DNA of 64,000 nucleotides from a candidate division BRC1 bacterium HGW-BRC1-1 (GTDB lineage: Bacteria; Sumerlaeota; Sumerlaeia; Sumerlaeales; Sumerlaeaceae), in contig PHCB01000001.1 in assembly GCA_002842095.1 (NCBI GenBank), positions 248,001 to 312,000 on the forward strand, read 5' to 3'. Both the position numbers and the translations under genes were made by a program. A model generated the notes under the pieces. It searched no databases and was not told the DNA's origin. It saw only the letters and a program-made list of their open reading frames with translations. This document shows, in pieces, positions 29,978 to 41,300 of this stretch (positions within the stretch are counted from its first letter, which is position 1; every line of letters starts with the position of its first letter).

Positions 29978-30802
29978 TCATCGATTGTGCCTCAACGCAG
30001 CTTCCACCGGACAATCGGGCTCATCACCATAAAAGACACGCCAGAGATACAAACCATTGGGAGCCAGGGTCGTCGCACGCGGCGATCGCACACCGGTCTC
30101 AAGCATGTTGTGCAACTCATCCGCCGACATGCGCCCCGCCCCGCAGGCAACGATGCATCCGGTCAGTATCCGAACCATGTTTTGCAGGAAGGAGCGACCG
30201 CGATAATCCAGCATGAGAATGCCATCGGGCAGGCGCGACATTTCGATGGGTTCAAGATCGAGGCGAGTGCGTACCGCCGTGCAGGCAACGCCGCGAAACG
30301 CGGAAAAATCGTGGTTACCCGACAGCATCTCCATCGCAGCGAGCATCCGTTGATCATCCAACCGACCGCGCACATGGGTCACATACTGCCGACCGAAGGA
30401 GGGCGTCACATCGCGGTTCAGCAGGAAGAACCGGTACCACCGCAGGCACGCGCTGTGTCGCGCATCGAAATCCGGCGGCACATCCGCTGCCGCGGTGATC
30501 ATGATGTCAGCGGGCAGATGAGCCAGCATCCCCCGCCAGATGCCCCGGGCCGGGATCGCACTCGTGGTGTGAAAGTTCATCACCTGTCCGCGAGAGTGAA
30601 CGCCGGAATCCGTGCGACCCGAACCGGTTACGCGCACAAAGCTGCCGAGAATCCGCATCAGCGCCTTCTCCACAACCTCCTGCACCGACACCCCGTTGGT
30701 CTGGTACTGCCAGCCCACGTAGGATGTGCCGTCGTATTCAACCGTCATGCGGATATTGCGCACGGGGGACAATTCCCTTTTTGTCGATGGTTCCTGCATC
30801 AT
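29978..30802 (-). CDS. truA: tRNA pseudouridine(38-40) synthase
   Basis: VEYDGTSYVGWQYQ, GSGRTDSGVHSRGQVMNF, DYRGRSFLQNMVRILTG. Confidence 0.96.
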   Translation of the reverse strand: MMQEPSTKRELSPVRNIRMTVEYDGTSYVGWQYQTNGVSVQEVVEKALMRILGSFVRVTGSGRTDSGVHSRGQVMNFHTTSAIPARGIWRGMLAHLPADIMITAAADVPPDFDARHSACLRWYRFFLLNRDVTPSFGRQYVTHVRGRLDDQRMLAAMEMLSGNHDFSAFRGVACTAVRTRLDLEPIEMSRLPDGILMLDYRGRSFLQNMVRILTGCIVACGAGRMSADELHNMLETGVRSPRATTLAPNGLYLWRVFYGDEPDCPVEAALRHNR

Positions 30803-30829
30803 TCGTGGTATCTTTCAGTCATAACAATT

Positions 30830-31168
30830 ATGAACAACCCAAACCGCAAAGAACCCAGCGATCAACCTCGGAAAAAGCTTCCGCGACTGATGGAACCCGA
30901 AACGGAGAAATCCGATAAATCTCTGCCCAGAACAAGCGGCGAAGGTTATCGGGTTATGCTCTTCAATGACGAAGACCACGTGCTGCAGGATGTGGTCATT
31001 CAAGTTGCCAAGGCGCTGCGTTGCAAATTGGAACAGGCCGTTACCATCACCCTCGCGGCGCACCACAAAGGGCGCGCGGTGGTCACCATCACCACGGAAT
31101 CAGATGCTAAACGCATTGCAGACGTTCTGCGCGAAATCGACCTCGTTGTAAACGTTGACCCCGTCTGA
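30830..31168 (+). CDS. clpS: ATP-dependent Clp protease adaptor ClpS
   Basis: YRVMLFNDEDHVLQDVVIQVAKAL...TLAAHHKGRAVV matches the ClpS core (NDE and H positions conserved). Confidence 0.88.
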   Translation: MNNPNRKEPSDQPRKKLPRLMEPETEKSDKSLPRTSGEGYRVMLFNDEDHVLQDVVIQVAKALRCKLEQAVTITLAAHHKGRAVVTITTESDAKRIADVLREIDLVVNVDPV

Positions 31169-32375
31169 CACCCCCCTGCCCCCCGAACCACCAGATTGCT
31201 TTCGGGACGCGCAGGATAAGCTGGACGAAACCCGACGGCTGAACCTGTACCGGCAACTTCGCCCTGCAAGCCCGACGGGCAACAATGAGCTGATTCTTGA
31301 TGGCCGAACCGTCGTTGATTTTTCCTCCAACGATTACCTTGGTCTGGCGCGTGATCCGCGCATGGCCGAGGCTGCCGCGCAGGCCGCGCTGAAACACGGA
31401 ACCGGTGCCGGGGCTTCGCGACTGATCAGCGGATCGCGCCCGGTGCACACAGAACTCGAAGCAACCCTCGCCGCCTGGAAAGGAACACCCGGCGCACTGA
31501 TTTTTTCGTCTGGATATCTCGCCAACCTCGGCGTTGTGCAGGCACTGACTCACCGGGCCGACGGATCACACATTCCGATATATTTCGACCGCCTCGTTCA
31601 TGCCAGCCTCATCGATGCGGTTCGCCTGTCCGGCTCGCCATGGAGAAGCTTCCATCACAACGATTGCGATCGCCTCGAACACCACCTGAAGCGATTGCCG
31701 ACGACGTCCGGTTCACTCTCTGCGCTTATTATATCCGAGGGAGTCTTCAGCATGGATGGCGATCTGCCGCCGCTGGGGGACTTGCTGAAACTTTGTGAGC
31801 GCTACAATGCCCTGCTCCTTCTCGACGACGCCCACGGCACGGGCACGATGGGCGAGAACGGCCACGGAACGGCGAATCACCTGGGAGTGGGGGGACATCC
31901 CCATCTCATCCAAACCGGAACCCTGAGCAAGGCCCTCGGTTCCCAGGGCGGATTTGTCGCGGGACCGACCGTACTCATCGAGCTTCTGATCAACCACGCC
32001 CGCGCGTTTATTTTCGACACCGCCCTCGCCCCCCCCAGCGCGGCGGCCGCGTTGGAGGCTTTGAAAATTCTTGATGCGGAACCCGCGCGCGTGGACCAAC
32101 TCCGGCAGAACCTCCGTCGGCTGCGCGATAATCTGCGCGTCGGTGGTCTTCTGATTCCCGACCATCCAACGCCCATTGTGCCCGTGGTAGTGGGCGATGC
32201 AGCCAAGACCCTCGCCGCAGCCCGGCATCTTGAAAAGGCCGGTTATCTCACCATCGCCATACGCCCGCCAACCGTGCCCTCCGGATCGAGCCGGTTGCGC
32301 GTAACCGTGACCGCCACCCACACTCCCCAGCAGATCGACCAGGTGTCTCAGGAAATTCTCACAGCGCTGCGCTGA
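31155..32375 (+). CDS. bioF: 8-amino-7-oxononanoate synthase-like aminotransferase
   Basis: VDFSSNDYLGLARDPRMAEAA, GTGAGASRLISG, LLLLDDAHGTGTMGENGHG, GTLSKALGSQGGFVAG. Confidence 0.92.
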   Translation: MTPSDTPLPPEPPDCFRDAQDKLDETRRLNLYRQLRPASPTGNNELILDGRTVVDFSSNDYLGLARDPRMAEAAAQAALKHGTGAGASRLISGSRPVHTELEATLAAWKGTPGALIFSSGYLANLGVVQALTHRADGSHIPIYFDRLVHASLIDAVRLSGSPWRSFHHNDCDRLEHHLKRLPTTSGSLSALIISEGVFSMDGDLPPLGDLLKLCERYNALLLLDDAHGTGTMGENGHGTANHLGVGGHPHLIQTGTLSKALGSQGGFVAGPTVLIELLINHARAFIFDTALAPPSAAAALEALKILDAEPARVDQLRQNLRRLRDNLRVGGLLIPDHPTPIVPVVVGDAAKTLAAARHLEKAGYLTIAIRPPTVPSGSSRLRVTVTATHTPQQIDQVSQEILTALR

Positions 32376-32399
32376 AGCGATAACGCACGTCGGTCCGAC

Positions 32400-32885
32400 T
32401 CACCAGCCGGCGGGCGCGTTCAACACCTGCACGCGTCTCTCCTCGTCTCCGGTCACCTCGAAGATAATTCGCACCGTACCCGCAGGCAACGCGCTCACAA
32501 ACTTCCCGCCCCACTCCACCAGCGCCACCGCGTCATCGGGCATTTCCTCGAAGCCCAAATCTGCCAATTCATCGTAATGCTCCAACCGATAAACGTCGTA
32601 ATGGAACAGCGTGCGCACCGGCCCATCCTGGACCGCGTATATCCGCTGCAAAACGAACGTCGGGCTTGCCACGTTATCCACCACGCCCAGGGCGTGCGCC
32701 AACACACGCGTAAAGAAAGTTTTTCCCGCGCCCAGATCGCCCTCCAGCGAGATCACCTCGCCACCGCGCAGGCCCCGTGCCACCCGTTGCGCCAGTCGCT
32801 CGGTCGCTTCGGGCGATTCACAATCCATCAACCATTCATCCGCCATCATGGCCAATGCCATCCCCCATGCCGGTGGCCGGCGCAA
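32400..32885 (-). CDS. tsaE: tRNA threonylcarbamoyladenosine biosynthesis ATPase
   Basis: VISLEGDLGAGKTFFTRVLAHALG, ASPTFVLQRIY, HYDVYRLEHYDELADLGFEE, VALVEWGGKF. Confidence 0.95.
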   Translation of the reverse strand: MRRPPAWGMALAMMADEWLMDCESPEATERLAQRVARGLRGGEVISLEGDLGAGKTFFTRVLAHALGVVDNVASPTFVLQRIYAVQDGPVRTLFHYDVYRLEHYDELADLGFEEMPDDAVALVEWGGKFVSALPAGTVRIIFEVTGDEERRVQVLNAPAGW

Positions 32886-32961
32886 ACAACAATTTCGGTG
32901 AATCTCATTTTAACCAGAAACCCTTTGCCACGCCAGACCACCTGTGCCAAACGCAACAACC

Positions 32962-34104
32962 ATGAAAGTCGCCATCAACGCCATGCAGGTGCGCGCCGCG
33001 AAAAGCGGTGTGGGCCAATACATTGCCGGCCTCATGGAGGCGATGGCTGCCGCCGCGCCCGATGACGACTTCACCATATATTGCAGCGCGCAAAATCAGG
33101 TGAACTACGCCTTCCCGGCGAACAACCTGCACACCGAAGTCTGGGGACTTCCCCAGCACCTGCGCGCGTTGCGCCTGGCGAACGAATACGCCCGCTTCCC
33201 CTCGGAATTGCGCCGCCGCAACTTCGACGTTTTTCTCGGACCCTCCAATTTCCTCCCCATCCGCAAGGTCTGTCCCTACGTCCTCGTCATCCACGATCTT
33301 TCGTATTACGTTCAACCCGATCGCTGCCCCTTCGTGCGGCGTCAATACTGGTACGCCATGACAGCGCGAAGTGTGGCCCTCGCGGATTTCATCATCACCG
33401 ACAGCGAAAACTCCCGGCGCGACATCGAGCGGTTCTTCCCCCGGGCCGCTGATCGCGTTCGCGTCATACCCCTCGGTATCCACGCCCGTTACCGCCCCGG
33501 CCGCACCCCCCGCGAGCAATCCGCTGTTGCGCGCCACGGCATTCACGATCCCTATCTGCTGGTCGTGGGCACGCTTGAACCGGGCAAAAACACGCCGCGC
33601 ATCATCGACGCGTTCGACTCCATCGCCACCCGTTTCCCACGCCATCAGCTTGTCTTCATCGGCGATCGCGGCTGGCTTACGGACAAAATCGACACCGCCC
33701 TCGCGCGGGCCGCCGCCCAGTCGCGCATCCATTTTCTCGGCCACCTGCCCGACGACGAGGTCGTCGATTTCATGAACCATTGCGAGGCCCTCGCCTTCCC
33801 TTCGCTTTATGAAGGATTCGGTCTGCCGCCCCTCGAAGCAATGGCCTGTGGCGCACCCGTTCTCGCGTCAAACACATCGTCGCTGCCGGAGGTTCTGGGC
33901 GAATCCGCCCTGCTCGTGAACCCGTATTCGGTTGACGAGTTGGCCGCAGGCATGGCGCGACTATTTGACGATCCCCGCTTCAATCAGGATTTGCGAAACC
34001 GGGGATTGCAGCATGCCGCAAATTTCACTTGGGAGCGCACCGCCACGGAAACCATTCGTGTCCTGCGCTCCGCCATTCAAACAGGGAAACAAACCAAACC
34101 GTGA
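32962..34104 (+). CDS. Glycosyltransferase family 1
   Basis: YLLVVGTLEPGKNTPRIIDAF, FLGHLPDDEVVDFMNHCEALAFPSLYEGFGLPPLEAMACGAPVLASNTSSLPEVLGESALLV. Confidence 0.95.
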   Translation: MKVAINAMQVRAAKSGVGQYIAGLMEAMAAAAPDDDFTIYCSAQNQVNYAFPANNLHTEVWGLPQHLRALRLANEYARFPSELRRRNFDVFLGPSNFLPIRKVCPYVLVIHDLSYYVQPDRCPFVRRQYWYAMTARSVALADFIITDSENSRRDIERFFPRAADRVRVIPLGIHARYRPGRTPREQSAVARHGIHDPYLLVVGTLEPGKNTPRIIDAFDSIATRFPRHQLVFIGDRGWLTDKIDTALARAAAQSRIHFLGHLPDDEVVDFMNHCEALAFPSLYEGFGLPPLEAMACGAPVLASNTSSLPEVLGESALLVNPYSVDELAAGMARLFDDPRFNQDLRNRGLQHAANFTWERTATETIRVLRSAIQTGKQTKP

Positions 34105-36266
34105 CCGAACAGATGCAACAACGCCGAATCCGCGTCGGTATCGACGTCGGAGGAACCTTCACCCACGCAGTAGCGCTCGATGTGGCAACCTTCGAACTTA
34201 TCTCCACGGTTAAGGTTCCCACGACCCACACAGACAAGCGCGGCGTGGCCGGCGGCATCGTCGAATCCATTTTCAAGCTCCTTGAGGAAGGGTCCATCAA
34301 CCCTTCCGAAATCGTGCTGATCGCTCACTCCACCACCCAGGCGACCAACGCCCTGTTGGAGGGCGACGTGGCGATGGTCGGCATCGTGGGCATGGGTGCC
34401 GGACTGGGCAAGGGTCGCGCCCGGGCTCAGACCCGCGTGGGCAACATCGAACTGGCCCCCGGTCGATTCCTCCACACATTGCATGAATTCCTGGACACCA
34501 GCGCGGGCCTGACCGATGCGCGCATTGCCGGGGTGGTTGACTCCCTCGTCTCGCGCGGCGCGCAGGTGATTGTCGCTTCCGAAGCCTTCAGCGTGGAGAA
34601 GGACGCTCACGAAAAGATGGTCGCCGCACACTGTCGCGAACGCCAGATCCCCGTCACCAGCGGGTGCGAAATTTCTCAATTGTACGGCCTGCGCGCCCGC
34701 ACGCGCACCGCTGTCATCAATGCGAGCATGATGCCCAAAATGCTCGAGACCGCCAACATGACCGAGCAAAGCGTGCGCGAAGCCGGCATCACCGCGCCTC
34801 TCATGATCATGCGCAGCGACGGCGGCATCATGGACATCGAACAGATGCGCCGCCGCCCGATCCTCACCATGCTCAGCGGCCCCGCCGCCGGCGTGGCTGC
34901 GGCGCTCATGTATGCGCGCATCACCGACGGCATCATGCTGGAAGTCGGCGGCACCTCGACCGACATCAGCGCGATCCGCAACGGCAAGAGCCTCGTGAAA
35001 AGCGCCACAGTGGGCGGCCATCGCTTGTATGTGCGCACCCTCGACGTGCGCACCCTCGGCGTTGCCGGTGGCTCGCTGCCACGCACCAACGGAGCCAACG
35101 TGGTCGACACCGGCCCCCGCAGCGCGCACATCGCCAACGTGCATTACTCTGCCTTCAACACGCCGGCAACTTCGCCGGTAAAGGCCAGCCACTTCTGCCC
35201 GAAGGAAGGTGACCCGTCTGACTACATCCGCCTGGATGCCGACGGACGCGAACCCTTCTCCGTCACACCCACCTGCGCTTCCAATCTTCTGGGCCTGGTT
35301 CCGGCGGGCGACACCGCCGAGGGCAACCTCGAATCCGTGCAACAAGCCTTCGCCGCTCTTGCGCAATTCATGGGTCGCAACGATCCCAAAGCCGTCGCCA
35401 CCGACATGCTCGACAAGGGTACGCGCAACGTGGTGCAGGTTGTGCGGCACATGATTGAAGACTACGAGTTGGACGACCAACTCCTGACCCTCACCGGCGG
35501 CGGTGGCGGCGCAGCGGCCATCGTTCCCTTCGCCGCGCAAAAGATGGGCCTCCCCTGCGAGATCACGAAAAACGCGGCGGTCATTTCCGCCATCGGGGTG
35601 GCGCTGGCACTGGTGCGCGACACCATCGAGAAAACCGTCATCAGCCCCACCGAGCACGACGTTCTCTCAATCCGCAAAGATGCTGAAGAAGCCGTGCTGC
35701 GCATGGGCGCAACGCCCGACAGCATCGAAGTTCAGATCGAAATTGACGCGCAGAAAAACATCCTCCGCGCCACCGCCACGGGCACCACCGAGCTACGCAC
35801 GCGGGAACTGGGCAAGGCCCACCTCGAGGAAACCGAATTGACCGAACGTGTGCGCCAAACCATCCGGGGCGTCACCGGCGAGGTAACCCCGGTGGCCCGC
35901 GTGGGCGGCCTCACCGTTTTCCACGCAGAAACCCAACGCAAAAGGCTCGGCGGACTCATGCGGTCAACCGTCAGCCAGTACCGCGTCATCGACCCCGAAG
36001 GAATCATCCGCTTGCAAATCCGCCAGGGCGACTGCCTCCCCGGCACCAAGAGCGAAGTCATCGGCGGCATGAAAGAGTTCTTCGACAAGCACACCATCTA
36101 TGGCGACGCAGGCCGCGAGTTCCCCGACCTCTTCGTCATCTTCCGGGGGCGCATCCTCGACATGTCCGGGTTGATGAACATCGACCAGATCAACAGCCTC
36201 ATTCAGGTGGAGCTATCGACGGTCGGAAACGACGAACCCATAGCGGCTATCCTGAAGACGTATTAG
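34101..36266 (+). CDS. Hydantoinase/oxoprolinase family protein (HyuA-like)
   Basis: RVGIDVGGTFTHAVALD, LIAHSTTQATNALLEGDVA, LMIMRSDGGIMDIEQMRRRPILTMLSGPAAGVAAAL; GTG start overlapping the upstream stop. Confidence 0.9.
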   Translation: MTEQMQQRRIRVGIDVGGTFTHAVALDVATFELISTVKVPTTHTDKRGVAGGIVESIFKLLEEGSINPSEIVLIAHSTTQATNALLEGDVAMVGIVGMGAGLGKGRARAQTRVGNIELAPGRFLHTLHEFLDTSAGLTDARIAGVVDSLVSRGAQVIVASEAFSVEKDAHEKMVAAHCRERQIPVTSGCEISQLYGLRARTRTAVINASMMPKMLETANMTEQSVREAGITAPLMIMRSDGGIMDIEQMRRRPILTMLSGPAAGVAAALMYARITDGIMLEVGGTSTDISAIRNGKSLVKSATVGGHRLYVRTLDVRTLGVAGGSLPRTNGANVVDTGPRSAHIANVHYSAFNTPATSPVKASHFCPKEGDPSDYIRLDADGREPFSVTPTCASNLLGLVPAGDTAEGNLESVQQAFAALAQFMGRNDPKAVATDMLDKGTRNVVQVVRHMIEDYELDDQLLTLTGGGGGAAAIVPFAAQKMGLPCEITKNAAVISAIGVALALVRDTIEKTVISPTEHDVLSIRKDAEEAVLRMGATPDSIEVQIEIDAQKNILRATATGTTELRTRELGKAHLEETELTERVRQTIRGVTGEVTPVARVGGLTVFHAETQRKRLGGLMRSTVSQYRVIDPEGIIRLQIRQGDCLPGTKSEVIGGMKEFFDKHTIYGDAGREFPDLFVIFRGRILDMSGLMNIDQINSLIQVELSTVGNDEPIAAILKTY

Positions 36267-36281
36267 GCGCTCAGGCCGCGG

Positions 36282-37400
36282 TCATTCTTTCTTGCCCGCG
36301 GCGCTCCAGCCCTCTTTAGCGGCCTTCACCAATTTGTTTTCGCCACCCACCACGTCCTGCGAAATCTCCCAGAAGAAGTAGCCGGCGAGGCCTTTAGAGC
36401 GCGCCCATGCAGCTTTTTCTTTGGCGCTGGCTTCATCCTCAAAGCTGATGACCTCGCGCACGCCCTCGCGCTTCATCACCGGAACCCGCGCAACCTCGTC
36501 GCGTTCCACGCGCCATCCATCGGCCTGCATCTTGGCAACATTTTTGAAAGCAACATAGTCGTGCTTCCCCTTGGAACCCTTCTCCACCGGCGCATGCAAT
36601 GCTTCCGTTGGAAAGGCCCGACCATAACACGGGATGCCCATGGCCATTTTCTCTTTCGGCCATTTCAACGTTTCATTCCAATGGGTGATCATCCCCTGTG
36701 CCGAGTTCGCCGCGCACTGGGGCTTGTCTCCCGGCGCCGGGAAAAGTGGCGCATTGTGTCCGGCATGATCGTCCCAGGAACCATGGGCATCATACGTCAT
36801 CACGAAAACATAATCGAGCAGCGGCAGCAACGCCGCCGCATCCACGAAGCGCGTCGACCACTTATTACCCCCCACGGCCGCAGTCAGCAATGCGTCCTTC
36901 ATGCCCTGACGTTTCATCTCGTCCCGCAGCGCTGCGCACAAGCGCGTCAGCCCTTCCTTCTCGCTCGCGCTGTCGGGAAATTCCCAATCGACATCAATGC
37001 CGTCGTAACCATTCTCACGCGCGAATGTCACCAGTTTCTGCGCAAAAACGCGGCACCGCTCCGCATCCGCCGCCACAGGCCCCAGCGTCTTTCCGCTGTT
37101 CATTCCGCCCAGCGAAACCAACGTCTTCACCCCGGCCTTGCGAGCCCGCGAGGTCAACTCCCGGCTCGGCATATTACCCTCTGTGACCAACGACCCCGAC
37201 GTATCCGCCGTCACGAAAGCATGCGCAATATGCGTGAAAGCACCCATGTCAATCTGGTCGGGTGTCAAGCCACTCTCCCAAGCCGGGTAGTATCCCAATA
37301 CAAGCGGGCCTGTCGATTTTTCCGCGCCCATCGCAAAAGTAGTAAACCCAAAGAACGCCACAACCGCGCTCATCACCGAGAGAGAAAAGAAAGTTTTCAT
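36282..37400 (-). CDS. Secreted GH18 chitinase-like glycosidase
   Basis: Signal peptide; LVSLGGMNSG, NGYDGIDVDWEFPD (DxxDxDxE), FVMTYDAHGSWDD. Confidence 0.93.
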   Translation of the reverse strand: MKTFFSLSVMSAVVAFFGFTTFAMGAEKSTGPLVLGYYPAWESGLTPDQIDMGAFTHIAHAFVTADTSGSLVTEGNMPSRELTSRARKAGVKTLVSLGGMNSGKTLGPVAADAERCRVFAQKLVTFARENGYDGIDVDWEFPDSASEKEGLTRLCAALRDEMKRQGMKDALLTAAVGGNKWSTRFVDAAALLPLLDYVFVMTYDAHGSWDDHAGHNAPLFPAPGDKPQCAANSAQGMITHWNETLKWPKEKMAMGIPCYGRAFPTEALHAPVEKGSKGKHDYVAFKNVAKMQADGWRVERDEVARVPVMKREGVREVISFEDEASAKEKAAWARSKGLAGYFFWEISQDVVGGENKLVKAAKEGWSAAGKKE

Positions 37401-37501
37401 ACATTCACCCCACCACGCAACACCCGCACGGGCAAGAGAATCCCATTTTAAGGCAGTCCACTCTTAGTTGACAGAAATCATCGCCCGAGCAAAACTGCTC
37501 C

Positions 37502-38299
37502 ATGATCTCCATCACAACCGACTATGCCGCTGTCAGCCGAGGCAACCCCCGACCTTATCTGCGGCGCATCGCCGAGGCGGGTTTCACACACATTCATTGG
37601 TGCCACCAGTGGGATTCCGATTTTTGCTACGACTCCTCAGAAATCAACGCCATCTCCCGCTGGCTGAAGGCGTACGGACTGCAACTGCTCGACCTTCACG
37701 GCAGCATGGGCCCGGAAAAAAACTGGGCGTCCCACCGCCCCCACGAGCGCGCTGCCGGCGTGGCCTTGGTCCGCAACCGCCTCGAAATGACCGCCCACCT
37801 CGGCGGCGATGCCGTCGTTATGCACATCCCCTCCGGCCCGCCATCCGGCGCCCTGCGCCGTTCCCTCGACGCGCTACAGCCCGTCGTACGCTCCACCGGA
37901 GTACGCATCGCCATTGAAAACGGCCAGTTTCCTTCCATCATCACACTGCTCAGCGAATACCCGCCCGACTTCCTCGGCCACTGCTACGACTCCGGCCACG
38001 CCAACATGACCAATGGCGGCGGCATCGGAGGTCTCGATCAAATCAAAGACCGACTTCTGGTGGTCCACCTCCACGACAACGACGGCCAGCGCGACCAACA
38101 TAAGCTCCCGTTCAGCGGCACCGTAAACTGGCCATCTCTCGCCAAAACCCTCGCCGCCTCCGCTTATAAAAAGCCCCTCTCCACGGAAGCCAACATGGGC
38201 TGTCACCCCGGCATGACCGAAACAGATTTCCTCAGCGAAGCCCTCTCCTCCATGGAGGAGCTCGATGCGATGGGGAGAAAACCGAATCTTGTTGTATAG
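37502..38299 (+). CDS. Sugar phosphate isomerase/epimerase (xylose isomerase-like TIM barrel)
   Basis: VRIAIENGQFPS, HCYDSGHANMTNG, LLVVHLHDNDGQRDQHKLPFSGTVNW. Confidence 0.9.
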   Translation: MISITTDYAAVSRGNPRPYLRRIAEAGFTHIHWCHQWDSDFCYDSSEINAISRWLKAYGLQLLDLHGSMGPEKNWASHRPHERAAGVALVRNRLEMTAHLGGDAVVMHIPSGPPSGALRRSLDALQPVVRSTGVRIAIENGQFPSIITLLSEYPPDFLGHCYDSGHANMTNGGGIGGLDQIKDRLLVVHLHDNDGQRDQHKLPFSGTVNWPSLAKTLAASAYKKPLSTEANMGCHPGMTETDFLSEALSSMEELDAMGRKPNLVV

Positions 38300-38332
38300 C
38301 GAGCATATGCCTGAAAGTGGCGGGCCCATCAA

Positions 38333-41300
38333 ATGAAGAAGCTTTCGCGGTTCCTGATTGTGGCGCAGCTCCTTGGCTTTGGGCTAATTGTCGGCCTTGG
38401 CTGGTGGGCGGGGGAATCCGGCGCCCGGCGCCTGGATGCTGAAAAGCGCGGGGTCATGTTACGCAACGTTACCCATGTTGCAAGATCGCTGAATTTGGAT
38501 TTGGTGAAAAGGCTCACGTTTACGGCCTCCGACCTTGGATCGCCCGTCGATGCGGAGCTGCGCAGGCAGATGATTGCCGCCGTCGCGCTCTTCCCCAATC
38601 GGGGAGTCTATAGTCTTGCCCTGCGCGAGGACCGCATGGTGTTCGGGCCGGAAACGTACAAGGAAGACGACCCGGTGGCAAGTTTGCCTGGAGAGGTCTA
38701 CGAAAATCCGCCCCCCGAGGCTCTCAGGGTGCTTCAGGGGAAGAAGCCGGAGACAGTCGGACCTTACACGGACGAATTCGGAACGTACGTATCTGCTTTG
38801 GCCCCTCTTGTTGATCCGATGACCGGCGAAATAATCATGGTGATCGGCCTTGACGTCGAGGCCAAGGATTGGATGGCAACGGTCAATACCGCCCGCTGGA
38901 TGCCGCTGCTTTCGTCGTTCGGCATGATATTCCTGCTCCTTGCCGGTGCTTTTGTGGTTCGGCGGTTCAACCTGCGCAGGAAAGCTGGTGATTTGAAACT
39001 CAAGGCATGGATCGTGACACCTGTTGCGATCGCGATGGCGGCGGGACTGATATCATGGCTGCTTTACCAGCAGCAGACGAACCGTGACCAATTACTTGTG
39101 GACGCAAACAATCTCGTGGAGCGAACCAGCGGTGAATTGGCAGGCAACATTGAATCCCATATCCGGTTGCTCAACGCACAGATGGATATGGTCGCCAATG
39201 ACAAAGCCCTTGCCGGGGCATTCCGGGCGCGTGACTTGGCTGCACTGGAAACGCTTTCAAAACCTCTCTTCCAAGAACTGGCGAACCGGTTTCTTATCAC
39301 CCATCTGAACTTTGTGGATCCCGCCCGCACCTGCGTCTTGCGGGCCCATGATCTCAATAAGCGCGGCGACCGGATCGACCGCAGAACAATGCTGGCAGCG
39401 CAGGAAACCGGCGCTGACTCGTGGGGGCTGGAAGTTGGGTCGGTCGGGCTGCTCACGCTTCGGTATGTCCGGCCATGGAAAATTGACGGGGAGCAGATCG
39501 GGTTTCTCGAAATCGGCGTCGAAATCCGTCACTTGATGATCGACGTTGCCCCGGATGTGGGCGTAGACTCGCTAACCATGGTGCGCAAGGAGTTTACGAC
39601 GCGCGAGAAGTACGAGGCCGGGCAGGTGCTTCTGGGGGGGGGCGGTGCATGGGATGAATACCCGGATATCGTGGTGCCGCACAAGACGTTGAGAGATATT
39701 CCGAAGGAAGTGGCACTCAAGTTGGGGCAAGGATATGACGCCCTGCACGCGGATAAATTGTTTGAGGTGCGCGACAGAGCTAAAACTCTGGAGTGCGGCT
39801 TTATACCGATCAACGATGCGGGCGCGCAGCAGGTCGCCGGTCTCCTCTTGATTCGTGATGTAAGCGCCCAGATGCAGGCGGTGACAAGTGATCTGTTCCT
39901 GAGGCTTGCCCTCCTGATCGCGTTCTGCGCCGCGATCCTCGCATTGTTGTGGTCCATTACGGGCAGAACCGAGACGCAATTGACAGACGCGTTCGCGACT
40001 GTCCGTGAGCGCGAGGAATACCTTGCCATCACCCTGAATTCGATCGGCGACGGAGTGATTGTGACGGACATCGAAGGACGGATCGTCGGGATGAATCCGG
40101 TTGCGGAGAAGCTTACGGGTTGCCTGCCATCGGAGGGGGTGGGTCGACCGTCATCCGAAGTTTTTGCAATCATCAACGCCGAAACGCGCGAACCGGCAGC
40201 CGATCCGGTGGGGCGGGTGCTGGAAACGGGCGACGTTGTGGATCTTGCAAACCACAGCACCCTGATTTCCAGAAGCGGCGAGGAAATTCAAATTGCCGAC
40301 AGTGCCGCGCCCATGCGGAGGCCGGATGGCAGTATCCTTGGGGTGGTGCTGGTTTTCCACGATGTGACCGCGCAATACCAGATGCAGAGGAAAATCAGGG
40401 AAAGTCAGGAGCGCTACGACCAACTCGCAACGCACAGCCGTACTTTTGCATGGGAGATGGATGCGGCGGGCCTTTACACATACGTCAGCCATGTGTCGGA
40501 GGCCGTCATCGGCTACCGTCCCGATGATCTTGTCGGCAGGGTGCACTATTATGACCTCCATCCGGAAGACGGGCGCGAGTCGTTTATCCAGTCGACTCGA
40601 GAGCGGTTTGCCGGGAAAGAGACGTTTGTGGACTTCCTTAATCCGTTTCAAACCAAAGAGGGAAGGATTGTGTGGTTGTCCACGAACGCATTCCCGGTAT
40701 TGGGCAAAGACGGAGCTTTGCTGGGGTACCGGGGATCCGACACCGACGTCAGCGACCGCAAGCGGACGCAGGAAAAATTGCACGAAACAAACCGCCAGCT
40801 TGAAGAGACAATCATTCACGCGAACAGCATGACCGCCCAAGCCGAGATGGCAAATGCGGCAAAGAGCGAATTCCTTGCGAACATGAGCCACGAAATCCGC
40901 ACGCCCATGAACGGCGTGATTGGCATGACCGAACTGCTTCTCGACACCGAACTCTCCGCGGAGCAGCGCCAGTTTGCCGAAATCGTTCGCACGAGTGGCG
41001 ATAACTTGCTGGGGCTGCTGAACGACATCCTCGATTTGTCAAAGATCGAAGCCCGGAAGCTCGATCTGGAAATCTTGGATTTCGATCTTCGCCTCATGGT
41101 GGAAGACGCCGTCGGGATGCTCGCGAACCGCGCGCAGAGCGCGGAACTTGAACTGATCTGCCTGATTGCACCCGAAGTTCCTTCTTCCCTTCGTGGTGAT
41201 CCGGGGCGTCTGCGCCAAATGCTTGTGAACCTGGTGGGAAACGCCATCAAGTTCACCCGCGAAGGGGAGGTTTCGATCCGGGTGAGCATGGATGACGAGG

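Noticed and set aside
34077-35657. 526-aa minus-strand ORF antisense to the HyuA-like gene
   Set aside because: Compositional shadow ORF (Gly/Ala/His/Asp-rich) with no recognisable motifs.
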